A stretch of 64,000 nucleotides of DNA from NCBI RefSeq assembly GCF_017368795.1, contig NZ_JAFNLL010000026.1, positions 46,138 to 110,137 on the forward strand. Reading direction: 5' to 3'. The DNA comes from Arthrobacter cavernae (lineage in GTDB: Bacteria > Actinomycetota > Actinomycetes > Actinomycetales > Micrococcaceae). A program made the position numbers and the translations under genes. This document shows, in pieces, positions 52,542 through 62,336 of this stretch; position 1 is the first letter of the stretch, and each line of letters starts with the position of its first letter. The notes under the pieces were generated by a model that did not search any database, was not told the origin of the DNA, and worked only from the letters and a program-made list of their open reading frames with translations.

Positions 52542-54053
52542 ATGACAATCCTGGACAACTCCGCTGAAAAGCAGGCTGCGCCCTCCGGCGCAGGGCACAC
52601 GGCGGCACCCAAGCCCCCGGCGTCGAACTCCTTCCTGGATGGTTTCTTCCAGATCACCAAGCGTGGCTCCACGCTGGCCCGTGAATTCCGCGGCGGGCTG
52701 GTCACCTTCTTCACGATGGCCTACATCGTGATCCTCAACCCGCTCATCCTGGGCGGATTCTCCGCAGACAACGCCCCCACCGACGTCGCCGGCGGCTGGC
52801 TCTCGGCAGCCCAAGTGGGTGCCGTCACCGGCCTCACCGCCGGCGTCATGACCATCGTTTTTGGCCTCGTCGCCAACCTGCCCTTCGGCCTCGCTGCCGG
52901 CCTGGGCATTAACTCCTTCCTCGCCGTCGCGGTCATCCAGGAAGTCACATGGCCAGAAGCCATGGGCCTGGTGGTCATCAACGGCATCCTGATCGTCGTC
53001 TTTGGTGCCACCGGCGCCCGGACGGCGATCTTCAAAGCAGTCCCCAAGGAACTCAAGGCCGCCATCACCGTTGGAATCGGCCTGTTCATCGCCTTCATTG
53101 GCTTCGTCGACTCCGGCTTCGTCCGCCCCACCAAGGGCGGCCCACCGGTCCAGCTCGGCACGGATGGCTCCATCACGTCCATCCCCACGCTTGTTTTCAT
53201 CATTGGTCTGCTGGTCATGGGCATCCTCGTGGCACGCAGGATCCAGGGCGGCCTGCTGATCGGCATCGTCGCCACCACGGTCCTCGCCGCTGTTGCCGAG
53301 GCTGTGTTCCACATCGGTCCCGGCACCGCCGACAACCCCGGCGGCTGGCACCTGAACGTGCCGGTGCTCGCCGGCCAGCTCGTCTCCGTTCCCGATCTCA
53401 GCCTGGTGGGGCAGTTCGACCTCTTCGGCTCGTTCGCTCGAATCGGCGGGCTCGCCGCCACCATGCTGGTGTTCACCCTGGTGTTCACCAACTTCTTCGA
53501 TGCCATGGGCACCATGACCGGCCTCGCAAAGAGCGCCGGCGTGGCCCACAAGGACGGCACGTTCCCCAAGCTGAAGTCGGCCTTCATTGTCGAAGGCATG
53601 GGTGCAGTGGTGGGCGGCGGGACGTCCGGGTCATCGAACACCGTGTACATCGACTCCGCGGCGGGGATCGGCGAAGGGGCCCGCACGGGCCTGGCCTCCG
53701 TGGTCACCGGTGTGTTGTTCCTCGGCTCGATGTTCTTCACGCCGCTGACCTCGGTGGTGCCGCTCGAAGTGGCAGCAGCCGCCCTGGTAGTGGTGGGCGC
53801 GATGATGATGGCGCAGATCCGCGAGATCAAGTTCAGCAAGTTCTCGATCGCGCTGCCGGCCTTCCTCACCATCGTCACCATGCCGCTGAGCTACTCGATC
53901 GCCAACGGCATCGGCGTCGGCTTCATCTCCTTCGCCGTCATCAGCGCGGCGTCCGGCCGGGCCAGGAAAGTCCATCCGCTCATGTGGGTGGTCACCGCGG
54001 GCTTCATCATCTACTTCGCCCGGGGGCCCATCAACGCCCTGATGGGCGTGTAG
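52542..54053 (+). CDS. NCS2 permease, AzgA type (guanine/hypoxanthine)
   Basis: 503 residues. AzgA/GhxP features: STLAREFRGGLVTFFTMAYI, GLAAGLGINSFLAVAVIQEV, TVGIGLFIAFIGFVDSGFV, NFFDAMGTMTGLAKSAGVAH and GGGTSGSSNTVYIDSAAGI. It imports guanine, hypoxanthine or adenine with protons. The order deaminase then permease implies guanine uptake followed by deamination. An unusually long N-terminal polar segment precedes helix 1. Confidence 0.95.
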   Translation: MTILDNSAEKQAAPSGAGHTAAPKPPASNSFLDGFFQITKRGSTLAREFRGGLVTFFTMAYIVILNPLILGGFSADNAPTDVAGGWLSAAQVGAVTGLTAGVMTIVFGLVANLPFGLAAGLGINSFLAVAVIQEVTWPEAMGLVVINGILIVVFGATGARTAIFKAVPKELKAAITVGIGLFIAFIGFVDSGFVRPTKGGPPVQLGTDGSITSIPTLVFIIGLLVMGILVARRIQGGLLIGIVATTVLAAVAEAVFHIGPGTADNPGGWHLNVPVLAGQLVSVPDLSLVGQFDLFGSFARIGGLAATMLVFTLVFTNFFDAMGTMTGLAKSAGVAHKDGTFPKLKSAFIVEGMGAVVGGGTSGSSNTVYIDSAAGIGEGARTGLASVVTGVLFLGSMFFTPLTSVVPLEVAAAALVVVGAMMMAQIREIKFSKFSIALPAFLTIVTMPLSYSIANGIGVGFISFAVISAASGRARKVHPLMWVVTAGFIIYFARGPINALMGV

Positions 54054-54370
54054 GCGGGCCCGCAATCCGTCCCCTTCGGGGGCGGCCCAAGACGGCGGTC
54101 CATCCGCACCCACCGCATTGAATAGGCGTCCGCCGCCGTGGTCCGCAGCACCGGAATCCACGACGGCGGGCGGCGGCCCTGGCTCCCAGGGACGGGTGTG
54201 TTTGCTCCGCTATGGACCGGGGACGGGGATGGTGAACCCCGCCCCCGGTCCTATGAATTCATTTACCGCGACTTCCCCTCAACAGGCTCACGCAGTGAGA
54301 CGATGGGGCAAGATCGCGCACTCTCCGGTCGGCCCGACCGTCCGGACCTTCTGAAATAGGACGTGTAGCC
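54054..54370. other. Intergenic region with GC-rich hairpin
   Basis: No gene in these 317 bases. GGACCGGGG-a-CGGGG (54214-54228) pairs with CCCCG-c-CCCCGGTCC (54237-54251). Its position, without a U-tract, suggests a terminator for the permease gene or a structured leader for the xdh genes. Confidence 0.55.
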
Positions 54371-55639
54371 ATGCTGGATCTGATGCCTTCGCTGGGCAAC
54401 TGGCAGCCCGCGGTCTCCGGCCAGCGCTGCGCCGTGGCCACCATCGTGGGCACCGGCGGTTCCGTGCCGCGGCCCCTCGGCACCTCCATGCTGGTCTCCG
54501 AACACGGCGATGTCCTGGGCAGCCTCTCCGGTGGCTGCGTGGAGGGCGCCGTGGTGGACGCCGCCCTGGAAACACTGCGCGACGGCGGCACCCGCCGCGA
54601 GCTGTTCGGCTACAGCGCCGAGGACGCATTCGCCGTCGGGCTGACGTGCGGTGGGGAGCTGGAAGTCCACATCCAGCCTCTCGCGTCCTCGCCGGAGGCC
54701 ATGGATTTCGCCCTGCTGACCAGCCTGGCGGGCCACCATTCCACCGCGGCCGTGGCGCTGATCCGCAGGCTCGACGCCGGCGGGGGAGCCGTCGTCGTGC
54801 ATGACCCCGTGCGCTTCCGCGCCATGGAGTCCCCGGACCTTGCCCGGCTGGTCGGTGACCATCCCGCTACTGTCTACGCGGCAGCCGCCCAGCTCGAACC
54901 GCTCCTCCAAGGCGGCCGCGCCGGCATGGTGCGCTTGGCCCCGCCCGATGGCTGCTCCGATGGCCCGGACCGGGAAGCCGAAACGCAGACCGAGCCCATC
55001 ACGTTGTTCGTGGAAAGCCGGCTCCCCGCCGCTCGCATGCTCATTTTCGGGGCCAACGACTTCGGCGCCGCGCTACTCCCGGCCGGCAAGCTCCTCGGCT
55101 ATGACGTCACATTGTGCGATGCCCGCCCCGCGTTCTCCCGGCAAAGCCGCTTCGAAACCGCGGACCAGCTCGTCACCGACTGGCCGCACCGCTACCTGGA
55201 AGCCGAGGCCGCCGCGGGCCGCGTGGACGGCGGCACCGTGGTGTGCGTCCTGACCCACGACCCCAAATTCGACATCCCGCTGCTGGAAACCGCGCTCCGG
55301 CTGCGGCTGGCCTACGTGGGCGCCATGGGCTCGCGCCGCAGCCACCGCCAGCGGATCGACGCACTTCTCGCGGACGGCACCCCGGCCGAAGCGCTGGAAC
55401 GGCTGCACTCGCCCATCGGGCTCGACCTCGGTGCCGTCACGCCCGCCGAGGTCGCGGTGTCCATCACGGCCGAGATCGTCGCCTCCCGCGGCCGCGCCGG
55501 CCGTGGACACGCCTCGCTGGCGCCCCTCAAGGACGGCTCCGGCCCCATCCACCCCACGCCCGAACATCCCACGCACGAAACCCGCTCGAACGAACTGTGC
55601 TCCACGCACGAACCCCGCCAGGAGAACCCATGGACATGA
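54371..55639 (+). CDS. xdhC: XdhC/CoxI-family molybdenum cofactor maturation protein
   Basis: 422 residues. N-terminal CoxI domain (ATIVGTGGSVPRPLGTSMLV, GDVLGSLSGGCVEGAVVDAA) and C-terminal Rossmann domain (RMLIFGANDFGAALLPAGKL, VCVLTHDPKFDIPLLETAL, YVGAMGSRRSHRQRIDALL). XdhC delivers sulfurated molybdopterin to xanthine dehydrogenase. A longer-than-usual variable middle and a polar C-terminal tail are seen. The stop overlaps the FAD subunit start by 10 bases. Confidence 0.93.
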   Translation: MLDLMPSLGNWQPAVSGQRCAVATIVGTGGSVPRPLGTSMLVSEHGDVLGSLSGGCVEGAVVDAALETLRDGGTRRELFGYSAEDAFAVGLTCGGELEVHIQPLASSPEAMDFALLTSLAGHHSTAAVALIRRLDAGGGAVVVHDPVRFRAMESPDLARLVGDHPATVYAAAAQLEPLLQGGRAGMVRLAPPDGCSDGPDREAETQTEPITLFVESRLPAARMLIFGANDFGAALLPAGKLLGYDVTLCDARPAFSRQSRFETADQLVTDWPHRYLEAEAAAGRVDGGTVVCVLTHDPKFDIPLLETALRLRLAYVGAMGSRRSHRQRIDALLADGTPAEALERLHSPIGLDLGAVTPAEVAVSITAEIVASRGRAGRGHASLAPLKDGSGPIHPTPEHPTHETRSNELCSTHEPRQENPWT

Positions 55640-56583
55640 ACACCATCGAGGCCGTCGTCCCCACCACGGACCCCGCCGAATGGCGCGACGGCGATGCCTG
55701 GCTGGCAGGCGGCACGGTCCTGTTCTCCTACGGCAGCACGGTTCTGAAGAGGCTGCTGGACCTGGGCCAGGCCGGCTGGCCTGCTGTCACCGTGAGCGAC
55801 GCCGGGATCGAACTCGCCGCCACCTGCACCGTCGCCGAGCTCTACGCGCTGCCCGCCTCCGAGGCCGTGGCCGGGCGGGAGTGGCCGGGCCTGGACCTGC
55901 TCCGTCCATGCTGCGACTCCTTCGTGGCGTCCTTCAAGGTCTGGAACATGTCCACCGTGGGCGGCAACCTGTGCACCTCGCTCCCGGCCGGGCCCATGAT
56001 CTCGCTCTGCGCAGGGCTGGACGCCACCGCCACCATCCTCGGCCCCGGCGGCAGCAGCCGCACGGTCCCGGTGGCCATGTTCATCACCGGGGACGGGCAA
56101 AACAGCCTGGCACCAGGCGAGCTCCTGCGCAGCATCCAACTGCCGGCGTCGGCGTTGTCCGCGAAGGTGGCCTTCCGGCGGCTCTCCCTCAGCAACCTCG
56201 GCCGTTCCGGGGTGCTGCTGATCGGACGGCTCGACGCCGATGGCGGCCTGGTCATCACCGTCACCGCCGCCACCAAGCGCCCCGTGCAGCTGCGGTTCGC
56301 CGCCGCCAAGATGGCGGGTCCCGCCGCCCTGGCGGCCGCCGTCGGGAATGCCATCCCTGAGGAGCTGTACCACGACGACATCCACGGGCTCCCGGCCTGG
56401 CGGCGGGACATGACCCTGCGGCTCGCGGAGGAAATCCGCGGGGAACTGCTCGGCGAACGGCTGGTGGTCTCGGGCGATTTCTGGACCGGACCACGCCAGC
56501 CGCACGCCACCTCGCCGCAGCCGAGCGCTCAGCCACCCGGAACAACCCAGAACCAGCAGAACACCCAGCAGAAGGAGGCCTGA
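55630..56583 (+). CDS. Xanthine dehydrogenase-type FAD-binding subunit
   Basis: 317 residues. VAO-fold FAD motifs: [20 protein letters not shown] (pyrophosphate loop), [20 protein letters not shown] and the CO dehydrogenase flavoprotein C-terminal domain ([20 protein letters not shown]). It passes electrons from the FeS centres to NAD. Resembles E. coli YgfM by its partner. ATG at 55630 after CCAGGAGAACC; the Gln/Pro-rich C-terminal tail ([20 protein letters not shown]) is unusual. Confidence 0.9.
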   Translation: MDMNTIEAVVPTTDPAEWRDGDAWLAGGTVLFSYGSTVLKRLLDLGQAGWPAVTVSDAGIELAATCTVAELYALPASEAVAGREWPGLDLLRPCCDSFVASFKVWNMSTVGGNLCTSLPAGPMISLCAGLDATATILGPGGSSRTVPVAMFITGDGQNSLAPGELLRSIQLPASALSAKVAFRRLSLSNLGRSGVLLIGRLDADGGLVITVTAATKRPVQLRFAAAKMAGPAALAAAVGNAIPEELYHDDIHGLPAWRRDMTLRLAEEIRGELLGERLVVSGDFWTGPRQPHATSPQPSAQPPGTTQNQQNTQQKEA

Positions 56584-56585
56584 GC

Positions 56586-59393
56586 ATGGCAATCGAAATC
56601 AACGGCACCGCCACCCCGGCCACCCCGCGCCCCGGCCAGTGCCTGCGCACCTTCCTGCGCGAACAGGGCAGTTTCGGCGTGAAGAAGGGCTGCGACGGCG
56701 GCGACTGCGGAGCCTGCACCGTCCACGTGGACGGCACCCCGGTCCACAGCTGCATCTACCCGGCCGTCCGCGCCGAGGGTAAAGCCGTCACCACCATCGA
56801 AGGGCTGTCCCAGGGCGGCGGACTGCACCCCGTGCAGGAGCAGTTCCTGGCCGAACAGGGCTTCCAGTGCGGTTTCTGCACCGCGGGCATGATGATGACG
56901 GCTGCCACCTTCGACGACGAACAGAAGGCCAACCTGCCCCGCAGCCTCAAGGGCAACCTCTGCCGCTGCACCGGCTACCGCTCCATCGCGGACGCCGTGT
57001 GCGGGAGCACCGGGAGCCACACGCACGACGGCGGCGCGGCGGCTGGCGTTGCCGGCCCGGCGTCCGCAGCACGCACCGCGGCTTCCGCCGGGCAGCTCGG
57101 CGACAACGTGCCCGCCCCGGCCGGCACCGCCGTCGTCACCGGCACCGCCCGCTACACCCTGGACGTCCCGGCCGAAGAGCTCCAGGGCCTGCTGCACCTG
57201 AAGCTGCTCCGCTCACCGCACGCCCACGCCCGGATCGTCTCCATCGACAAGGACGCCGCGCTCCAGGTGCCCGGCGTCGTCGCGGTCTTCACGCACGAGG
57301 ACGCCCCAGCGCAGCACTTCTCCACCGCCCAGCACGAGCTCTACACGGACGATCCCGACGACACCCGCGTTCTGGACAACGTGGTGCGGTTCATCGGCCA
57401 GCGGGTGGCCGCCGTCGTGGCCGAATCGGTGGGCGCCGCCGAGGCCGGTGCCCGCGCACTGCAGGTGGAATACGAGCTGCTGGACGCCGTCTTCAGCCCG
57501 CAGGAGGCCATGCTCCCCGGCGCCCCGGCCCTGCACGGGGACAAGGACCCCGAAAAGGCCCGGATCTCGCGCCCGCGGCAGAACGTCGTGGCCGAGCTGC
57601 ACTCGGAACTGGGCAGCGTGGCGGACGGTTTCGCCGCCGCCGATTTCATCCACGAGCACACGTACCGGACCCAGCGCGTCCAGCACGTCGCCATGGAAAC
57701 GCACTCCTCCATCGCCTGGCTCGACGAGGAAGGCCGCCTGGTGGTCCGCACCTCCAGCCAGGTGCCTTTCCTGGTCCGCCGCACCCTGGGCCGCGTGTTC
57801 GACCTTCCCGAGGACCGCATCCGCGTGGTCGCCGGACGGGTGGGCGGCGGCTTCGGCGGCAAGCAGGAAGTCCTTACCGAGGACCTCGTGGCCCTCGCGG
57901 CACTGACGCTGCGCCGGCCCGTGCAGCTGGAGTTCACCCGCACGGAGCAGTTCACGGCCACCACCACCCGGCACCCCTTCACCATCAAGCTCAAGGCAGG
58001 CGCCAGCAGGGACGGACTCCTCACCGCGATGCAGCTGGACGTGGTCACCAACACCGGCGCCTACGGCAACCACGCTCCCGGCGTGATGTTCCACGGCTGC
58101 GGCGAATCGCTGGCCGTGTACAAGTGCGGGAACAAGAAGGTGGACGCGCACGCCGTGTATACCAACACCGTGCCGGCCGGGGCCTTCCGTGGCTACGGGT
58201 TGAGCCAGATGATCTTCGCGATCGAGTCGGCCATCGATGAGCTGGCCGTCGGCATCGGCATGGATCCGCTGGAATTCCGGCTCCGGAACATGGTGCGCGA
58301 AGGCGACGACATGCTCTCCACCACCCCCGAGCCCGAGGAGGACGTCCACTACGGCAGCTACGGCCTGGACCAGTGCATCTCCCTGGTGCGCGATGCCTTG
58401 GACCGCGGCAAGGAGCGCTACCGCGTCGCCGGGCTCGAGGACCTCGGCCCCGGCTGGGTCACCGGTGAAGGCGCCGCTCTGTCCATGATCGACACCGTCC
58501 CGCCCCGCGGCCACTTCGCCCACACGCGCGTGAGCCTGCTCCCGGACGGCACGTTCGCGGCCGACGTCGGGACCGCCGAATTCGGCAACGGCACCACCAC
58601 GGTGCACGCCCAGCTGGCCGCGACGGCGCTCTCCACGACGGCCGGCAAGGTGGCCGTGCGGCAGTCCGACACGGACCTGGTGGAACACGATACGGGCGCG
58701 TTCGGCTCGGCCGGGACGGTGGTGGCCGGCAAGGCGACGCTGCTGGCGGCGACCGAGCTCGCCTCGCGGATCGTCGCCGTCGCGGCGGTTCTCAGCGGCG
58801 CAGCGGAGTCCGAGTGTGTGCTCGACGACGGCGGCGTGGACTGTGCCGGGCGGCGGCTTACGCTCAAGGACATCCACGACGCCGCGCGGCACCGGGGCGT
58901 GCAGCTCGCCGCCGAGGGCAGCTGGGACGGGACGCCGCGGTCGGTGGCGTTCAACGTCCACGGTTTCCGGGTGGCGGTCAACACCGGCACGGGCGAGCTG
59001 CGGATCCTGCAGAGCGTGCAGGCCGCCGACGCCGGCGTGGTGGTCAACCCGCGGCAGTGCCGCGGCCAGATCGAGGGCGGGATCGCGCAGGCGCTGGGCG
59101 CTGCCCTGTACGAGGAAGTCAGGGTGGACGACGCCGGCCGGGTCACCACGGACATCCTGCGGCAGTACCATATTCCGTCCTTCGCGGACGTGCCGCGCAG
59201 CGAGGTCTACTTCGCCTCAACCAACGACCAGGTGGGCCCGCTCGGCGCGAAATCCATGAGCGAAAGCCCCTTCAACCCCGTGGCCCCGGCCCTGGCCAAC
59301 GCCATCCGGAACGCCACCGGAGTCCGGTTCGGCGAGCTGCCCATCGCACGGGACAAGATCTACCTGGGCCTGCGGGAGGCCGCGGCGGGGTAG
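56586..59393 (+). CDS. Fused 2Fe-2S/molybdopterin subunit of xanthine dehydrogenase-like enzyme (XdhD type)
   Basis: 935 residues. The first ferredoxin-type cluster uses Cys36, Cys41, Cys44 and Cys56 ([12 protein letters not shown] motif); the second cluster motifs are QCGFCTAGM and NLCRCTGY. From about residue 170 the molybdopterin domains follow: [33 protein letters not shown] and the active-site Glu in [20 protein letters not shown]. Most XDHs keep FeS with FAD or separate; the FeS-Mo fusion plus a separate FAD subunit is the E. coli XdhD/YgfM arrangement. It should oxidise a purine, probably xanthine or hypoxanthine, to urate. Confidence 0.93.
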   Translation: MAIEINGTATPATPRPGQCLRTFLREQGSFGVKKGCDGGDCGACTVHVDGTPVHSCIYPAVRAEGKAVTTIEGLSQGGGLHPVQEQFLAEQGFQCGFCTAGMMMTAATFDDEQKANLPRSLKGNLCRCTGYRSIADAVCGSTGSHTHDGGAAAGVAGPASAARTAASAGQLGDNVPAPAGTAVVTGTARYTLDVPAEELQGLLHLKLLRSPHAHARIVSIDKDAALQVPGVVAVFTHEDAPAQHFSTAQHELYTDDPDDTRVLDNVVRFIGQRVAAVVAESVGAAEAGARALQVEYELLDAVFSPQEAMLPGAPALHGDKDPEKARISRPRQNVVAELHSELGSVADGFAAADFIHEHTYRTQRVQHVAMETHSSIAWLDEEGRLVVRTSSQVPFLVRRTLGRVFDLPEDRIRVVAGRVGGGFGGKQEVLTEDLVALAALTLRRPVQLEFTRTEQFTATTTRHPFTIKLKAGASRDGLLTAMQLDVVTNTGAYGNHAPGVMFHGCGESLAVYKCGNKKVDAHAVYTNTVPAGAFRGYGLSQMIFAIESAIDELAVGIGMDPLEFRLRNMVREGDDMLSTTPEPEEDVHYGSYGLDQCISLVRDALDRGKERYRVAGLEDLGPGWVTGEGAALSMIDTVPPRGHFAHTRVSLLPDGTFAADVGTAEFGNGTTTVHAQLAATALSTTAGKVAVRQSDTDLVEHDTGAFGSAGTVVAGKATLLAATELASRIVAVAAVLSGAAESECVLDDGGVDCAGRRLTLKDIHDAARHRGVQLAAEGSWDGTPRSVAFNVHGFRVAVNTGTGELRILQSVQAADAGVVVNPRQCRGQIEGGIAQALGAALYEEVRVDDAGRVTTDILRQYHIPSFADVPRSEVYFASTNDQVGPLGAKSMSESPFNPVAPALANAIRNATGVRFGELPIARDKIYLGLREAAAG

Positions 59394-59401
59394 TTCCTGG
59401 C

Positions 59402-59875
59402 TCAGAGGCGGAGCTCCATGAAGACGCTGTTGGGGTCCAGGGCGTAGTCGGCGAAGGGCGGGCACTCGGCGAAGCCATGCCGTTCGTACAGCCGCCGTGC
59501 CGGTGCGAAATACTCCTGTGTTCCGGTCTCAAGAGAGATGCGCCCGAAGTCCCGGCTCCGGGCGTCGTCCAGGATGTGGTTGAGCATAAGGGTGGCTACG
59601 CCGCGTCCGCGGGCAGCTTCCGTGGTGCGCATGGACTTGATTTCGCCGTGCTTGATTTCGTCCTGGCCGGAGGTGAGTTCCTTGAGCGCGCCGCAGCCCA
59701 GAAGCTCGCCGTTCTCGCGGGCAGTCCAAAAGGTGATCGACGGTCCGGACAGCGCCGAAGGATCCAGGGCGTGCACACTATCGGCCGGCGAGGTGGCGAA
59801 CATGTCCGCCAGGTGCTCGCTCAGGAGCTGGTGGACGTCCCCGCGCGCGGGGTCGTCGCGGTTGATGAGAATCAT
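59402..59875 (-). CDS. GNAT-family N-acetyltransferase
   Basis: 157 residues. Acetyl-CoA-binding motif IKSMRTTEAARGRGVATLML (R/QxxGxG/A form) and FAPARRLYERHGFAECPPF. The ATG at 59875 gives MILINRDDPARGDV; TTG at 59884 with GGAG upstream is an alternative. Convergent with the dehydrogenase gene (8-base gap). Substrate unknown. Confidence 0.9.
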   Translation of the reverse strand: MILINRDDPARGDVHQLLSEHLADMFATSPADSVHALDPSALSGPSITFWTARENGELLGCGALKELTSGQDEIKHGEIKSMRTTEAARGRGVATLMLNHILDDARSRDFGRISLETGTQEYFAPARRLYERHGFAECPPFADYALDPNSVFMELRL

Positions 59876-59947
59876 GGCCCACAATCTACCGGCTCCTGAT
59901 GGGCCCGCGTGACGGGGGGAGGCTCGTGGCTGGCTCAGGGAGATCGT

Positions 59948-61204
59948 CTAATCACCCGTAGGCGTCCGCCAAAACTGGAAACTGCAGCTTGCGTTCAGCG
60001 CACGCTGGGCGAGTACCGTCATCTCCAGCACGATGGCGTGGGACCGCGCCGGCAGGGGCGATGGCGGGTATGCGACCGACATTGCGAGCTGGCGGTTGCC
60101 GTCGGCACTGCTGATCGCGATCGTCCCATAGCCTGGAATGTCGCCGGAATGGCCGTAGTAGAAGCCGTTGGTACACCTGTCATTCCATTGGTCCAAGCCC
60201 AGACCATACTCGGCGTAGATGCGGCCTTTCATCTCAATGACGCTGGCCGGAGACAGCAGCTCGCCCCGCAGCAGCGCGGCGTAGAAGGTGTTGATGTCTT
60301 CCACCGTGGAGATCATGCCGCCGGACGCGGATCCGCGCTGCAAGGCTGAGTACGCGACGTCAACAAGTCCGCCGTCAGCCATGGTGTAGCCGTGGACGAG
60401 GTTGACCGGGGCGGGGCCGTCGCCAATCATCGCAGTGGAGCGAAGACCCAGCGGCTCCACAATGTCGGCCGTGAGGACCTCGGCGAGAGGCATACCGCGG
60501 AGTCGCTCCACCAACAGCCCCAAGGCCACATAGTCCGAGCGGGAATAGCTGAACTCCAGCGGCTCGCGCTGCTGCCAGGGAACAGTCCCCGCCACCGCGA
60601 GGCGCTGCTCAGGGCTGATCGGGGTGGTCAGTACTTGCCGGAGCGGAGCTGACTCAAGCAGGGGAGCGTAGTAGTCGGGCATGCCGGACGTGTGGCCAAG
60701 GAGCTGGCGCACTGAAAGGGGCTTGGGCGGGTGCAGGAGTCCCTCCAACTCGGGCAGATGCCTGCTTATGGGTTCGTCAAGCGCCAGCCGGCCCTCGTCC
60801 ACGAGCTTCAGTACGGAGACCGCCACCATGGTCTGGGTAATGCCGCCCACCGGCACGGGATCACTCAGTTGGACGGGTACGCCGCCGTCGCGGCTCCTGA
60901 CCCCTGCCGCATGAGACCACTCCTCGCGTCCCACTTTCGCCTCGATCAGAACGGCCGGCGCACCCTCCTGGAGCATTTCCGCGCTGTACAGCTCAACCAT
61001 CGCCTGCAGCTCGTGGAGAGAGAACGACGGCGGTGCTGTCGCCGTCGTCCGTGCTGTCGCCGTCGGCGGTGGTGGGCTTGGCAGGATCGGCGTCGGCTCC
61101 GGCCCGCCGGTGCAGCCGCCGAGGAACACGCTGGCCAGCAGTGCGGCGCTGCTCAACAACACGACCACCCGGTTGGGCGATCCGCCGACGCGAGCCGCAG
61201 CCAT
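59948..61204 (-). CDS. Beta-lactamase-fold lipoprotein with degenerate active site
   Basis: 418 residues. Signal peptide with lipobox LASVFLGGC (lipid-anchored), a Pro/Thr-rich linker, then a class C beta-lactamase/DD-peptidase fold (VLKLVDEGRLALDEPISRHL, VRQLLGHTSGMPDYY, EFSYSRSDYVALG, GRSASGGMIST-like region). The SxxK catalytic motif, normally GSxTK, reads VGGITQTMV, so both Ser and Lys are gone; YxN reads YSR. It is therefore a probable pseudoenzyme, perhaps a cell-wall binding or regulatory protein. Start ATG 61204. Confidence 0.88.
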   Translation of the reverse strand: MAAARVGGSPNRVVVLLSSAALLASVFLGGCTGGPEPTPILPSPPPPTATARTTATAPPSFSLHELQAMVELYSAEMLQEGAPAVLIEAKVGREEWSHAAGVRSRDGGVPVQLSDPVPVGGITQTMVAVSVLKLVDEGRLALDEPISRHLPELEGLLHPPKPLSVRQLLGHTSGMPDYYAPLLESAPLRQVLTTPISPEQRLAVAGTVPWQQREPLEFSYSRSDYVALGLLVERLRGMPLAEVLTADIVEPLGLRSTAMIGDGPAPVNLVHGYTMADGGLVDVAYSALQRGSASGGMISTVEDINTFYAALLRGELLSPASVIEMKGRIYAEYGLGLDQWNDRCTNGFYYGHSGDIPGYGTIAISSADGNRQLAMSVAYPPSPLPARSHAIVLEMTVLAQRALNASCSFQFWRTPTGD

Positions 61205-61553
61205 GTGAGAACCTTCCGCCTGCCGTTCCACAGCAGACGGTGGGCCGCTGGTCCGACACTTTTGATGCTCTCCCGGCTGTCTCGGTGCAGTCAAGATGCC
61301 CGTACCGCGGTTGCCAAGCCACGACTACAGCGGACAAGAGGCCCGCTTCATCCTCTGGGGCTAATGATGGACACGTCCCCGCTGGTCAGGCTCCGCTGAA
61401 GGCAGGCTGCAATCCGTTCAGCGTCTTCTTTTGTCGCCGCTTCGAGCAGCTTGATGCTTAAGTGCGTGAGATCCACGCATCTGGGTCGGGCGCCACAGCG
61501 TGTAACATACCTGCACGACGCGATGTGCATGTCCGAGGTGAGAGAAGGAGATC
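61205..61553. other. Intergenic region between lipoprotein and hydrolase genes
   Basis: About 350 bases without a firm gene. A weak minus-strand ORF lies at 61348-61476; the region before 61554 carries the AGAAGGAG ribosome binding site of the hydrolase. Confidence 0.5.
61348..61476 (-). CDS. Possible small ORF, 42 residues
   Basis: GTG at 61476; product VDLTHLSIKLLEAATKEDAE and onward, ending DVSIISPRG. Amphipathic helical pattern and moderate coding bias, but no ribosome binding site or homologue recognised. It may be the end of an eroded gene. Confidence 0.3.
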   Translation of the reverse strand: MDLTHLSIKLLEAATKEDAERIAACLQRSLTSGDVSIISPRG

Positions 61554-62300
61554 ATGTCCGACTACGTCCAGCTCGGCAGCGTACTCACCTACTACGAGGA
61601 GGACGGGCAAGGAGAGCCGCTCGTGCTTCTGCACCCCGGCGGCGCCGACTCCCGCATGTTCAAGGACAACGTCACCGGCCTGGCCGAGCACTTCCGCGTC
61701 TTCCGGCCAGATCGGCGCGGACACGGCCGTACCCCGGACGTCGATGGGCCGATCTCATACGAGCTGATGGCGCGCGACACCATCGCGTTCCTCGAGCAGG
61801 TCGTGGGCGGTCCGGCTTACCTTGTCGGTCACAGTGACGGTGCGCCCGTAGCGTTGGTAACGGCGTTGCTGCGACCAGATCTCGTGCGCCGGCTCGTGGT
61901 CGCATCGGGCGTCTTCCACCACGCGGCTTGGGCACCCGGTGCCATCTATCTGGACGAGGAAAGCCTCGCGTTCTTCGTCGAGTTCCATGGTGCTGTCTCG
62001 CCCGACGGGCCCAATGCATTTGAGGCGCTGAACGCGAAGCTTGACCGCATGCACGAGGAGGAGCCCACGCTCACGGTCGCTGACCTGGCCGGCTACCCCG
62101 GGCCGACGCTCGTGATGGTCGGTGATGACGAGGACGAAATTCCCATCGAGCACACCTTGGCGTTTCGGGCCGGGCTGCGCCGGTCGCAGCTCGCTATCGT
62201 GCCCGGCACCGGCCATGGGCTGCTCATGGAGAAGCCCGAGCTTTGCAATAACATCATCATCGACTTCCTCGCGGATCGCCTCGAGGTGACGAGCGGTTAA
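61554..62300 (+). CDS. Alpha/beta hydrolase
   Basis: 248 residues. Oxyanion segment LLHPGGADSRMFKDNV, nucleophile LVGHSDGAPVALV, acid region MVGDDEDEIP and catalytic His GTGHGLLMEKP. The GHSDG elbow resembles those of 3-oxoadipate enol-lactonase-like and tropinesterase-like enzymes. The ATG at 61554 follows AGAGAAGGAGATC. Codon choice is less GC-extreme in the third position than neighbours in places. Substrate unknown. Confidence 0.9.
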   Translation: MSDYVQLGSVLTYYEEDGQGEPLVLLHPGGADSRMFKDNVTGLAEHFRVFRPDRRGHGRTPDVDGPISYELMARDTIAFLEQVVGGPAYLVGHSDGAPVALVTALLRPDLVRRLVVASGVFHHAAWAPGAIYLDEESLAFFVEFHGAVSPDGPNAFEALNAKLDRMHEEEPTLTVADLAGYPGPTLVMVGDDEDEIPIEHTLAFRAGLRRSQLAIVPGTGHGLLMEKPELCNNIIIDFLADRLEVTSG

Positions 62301-62336
62301 CTTGCCAAGGCAGTGGGTCGACACCGGCTCCTCCCC

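Noticed and set aside
51990..53549. 519-codon open frame on the minus strand
   Set aside because: Antisense to guanine deaminase and the AzgA permease, which are both certain.
57213..59171. 652-codon open frame on the minus strand
   Set aside because: Antisense to the XdhD-like gene; composition is Gly/Ala/His/Val biased with no domain.
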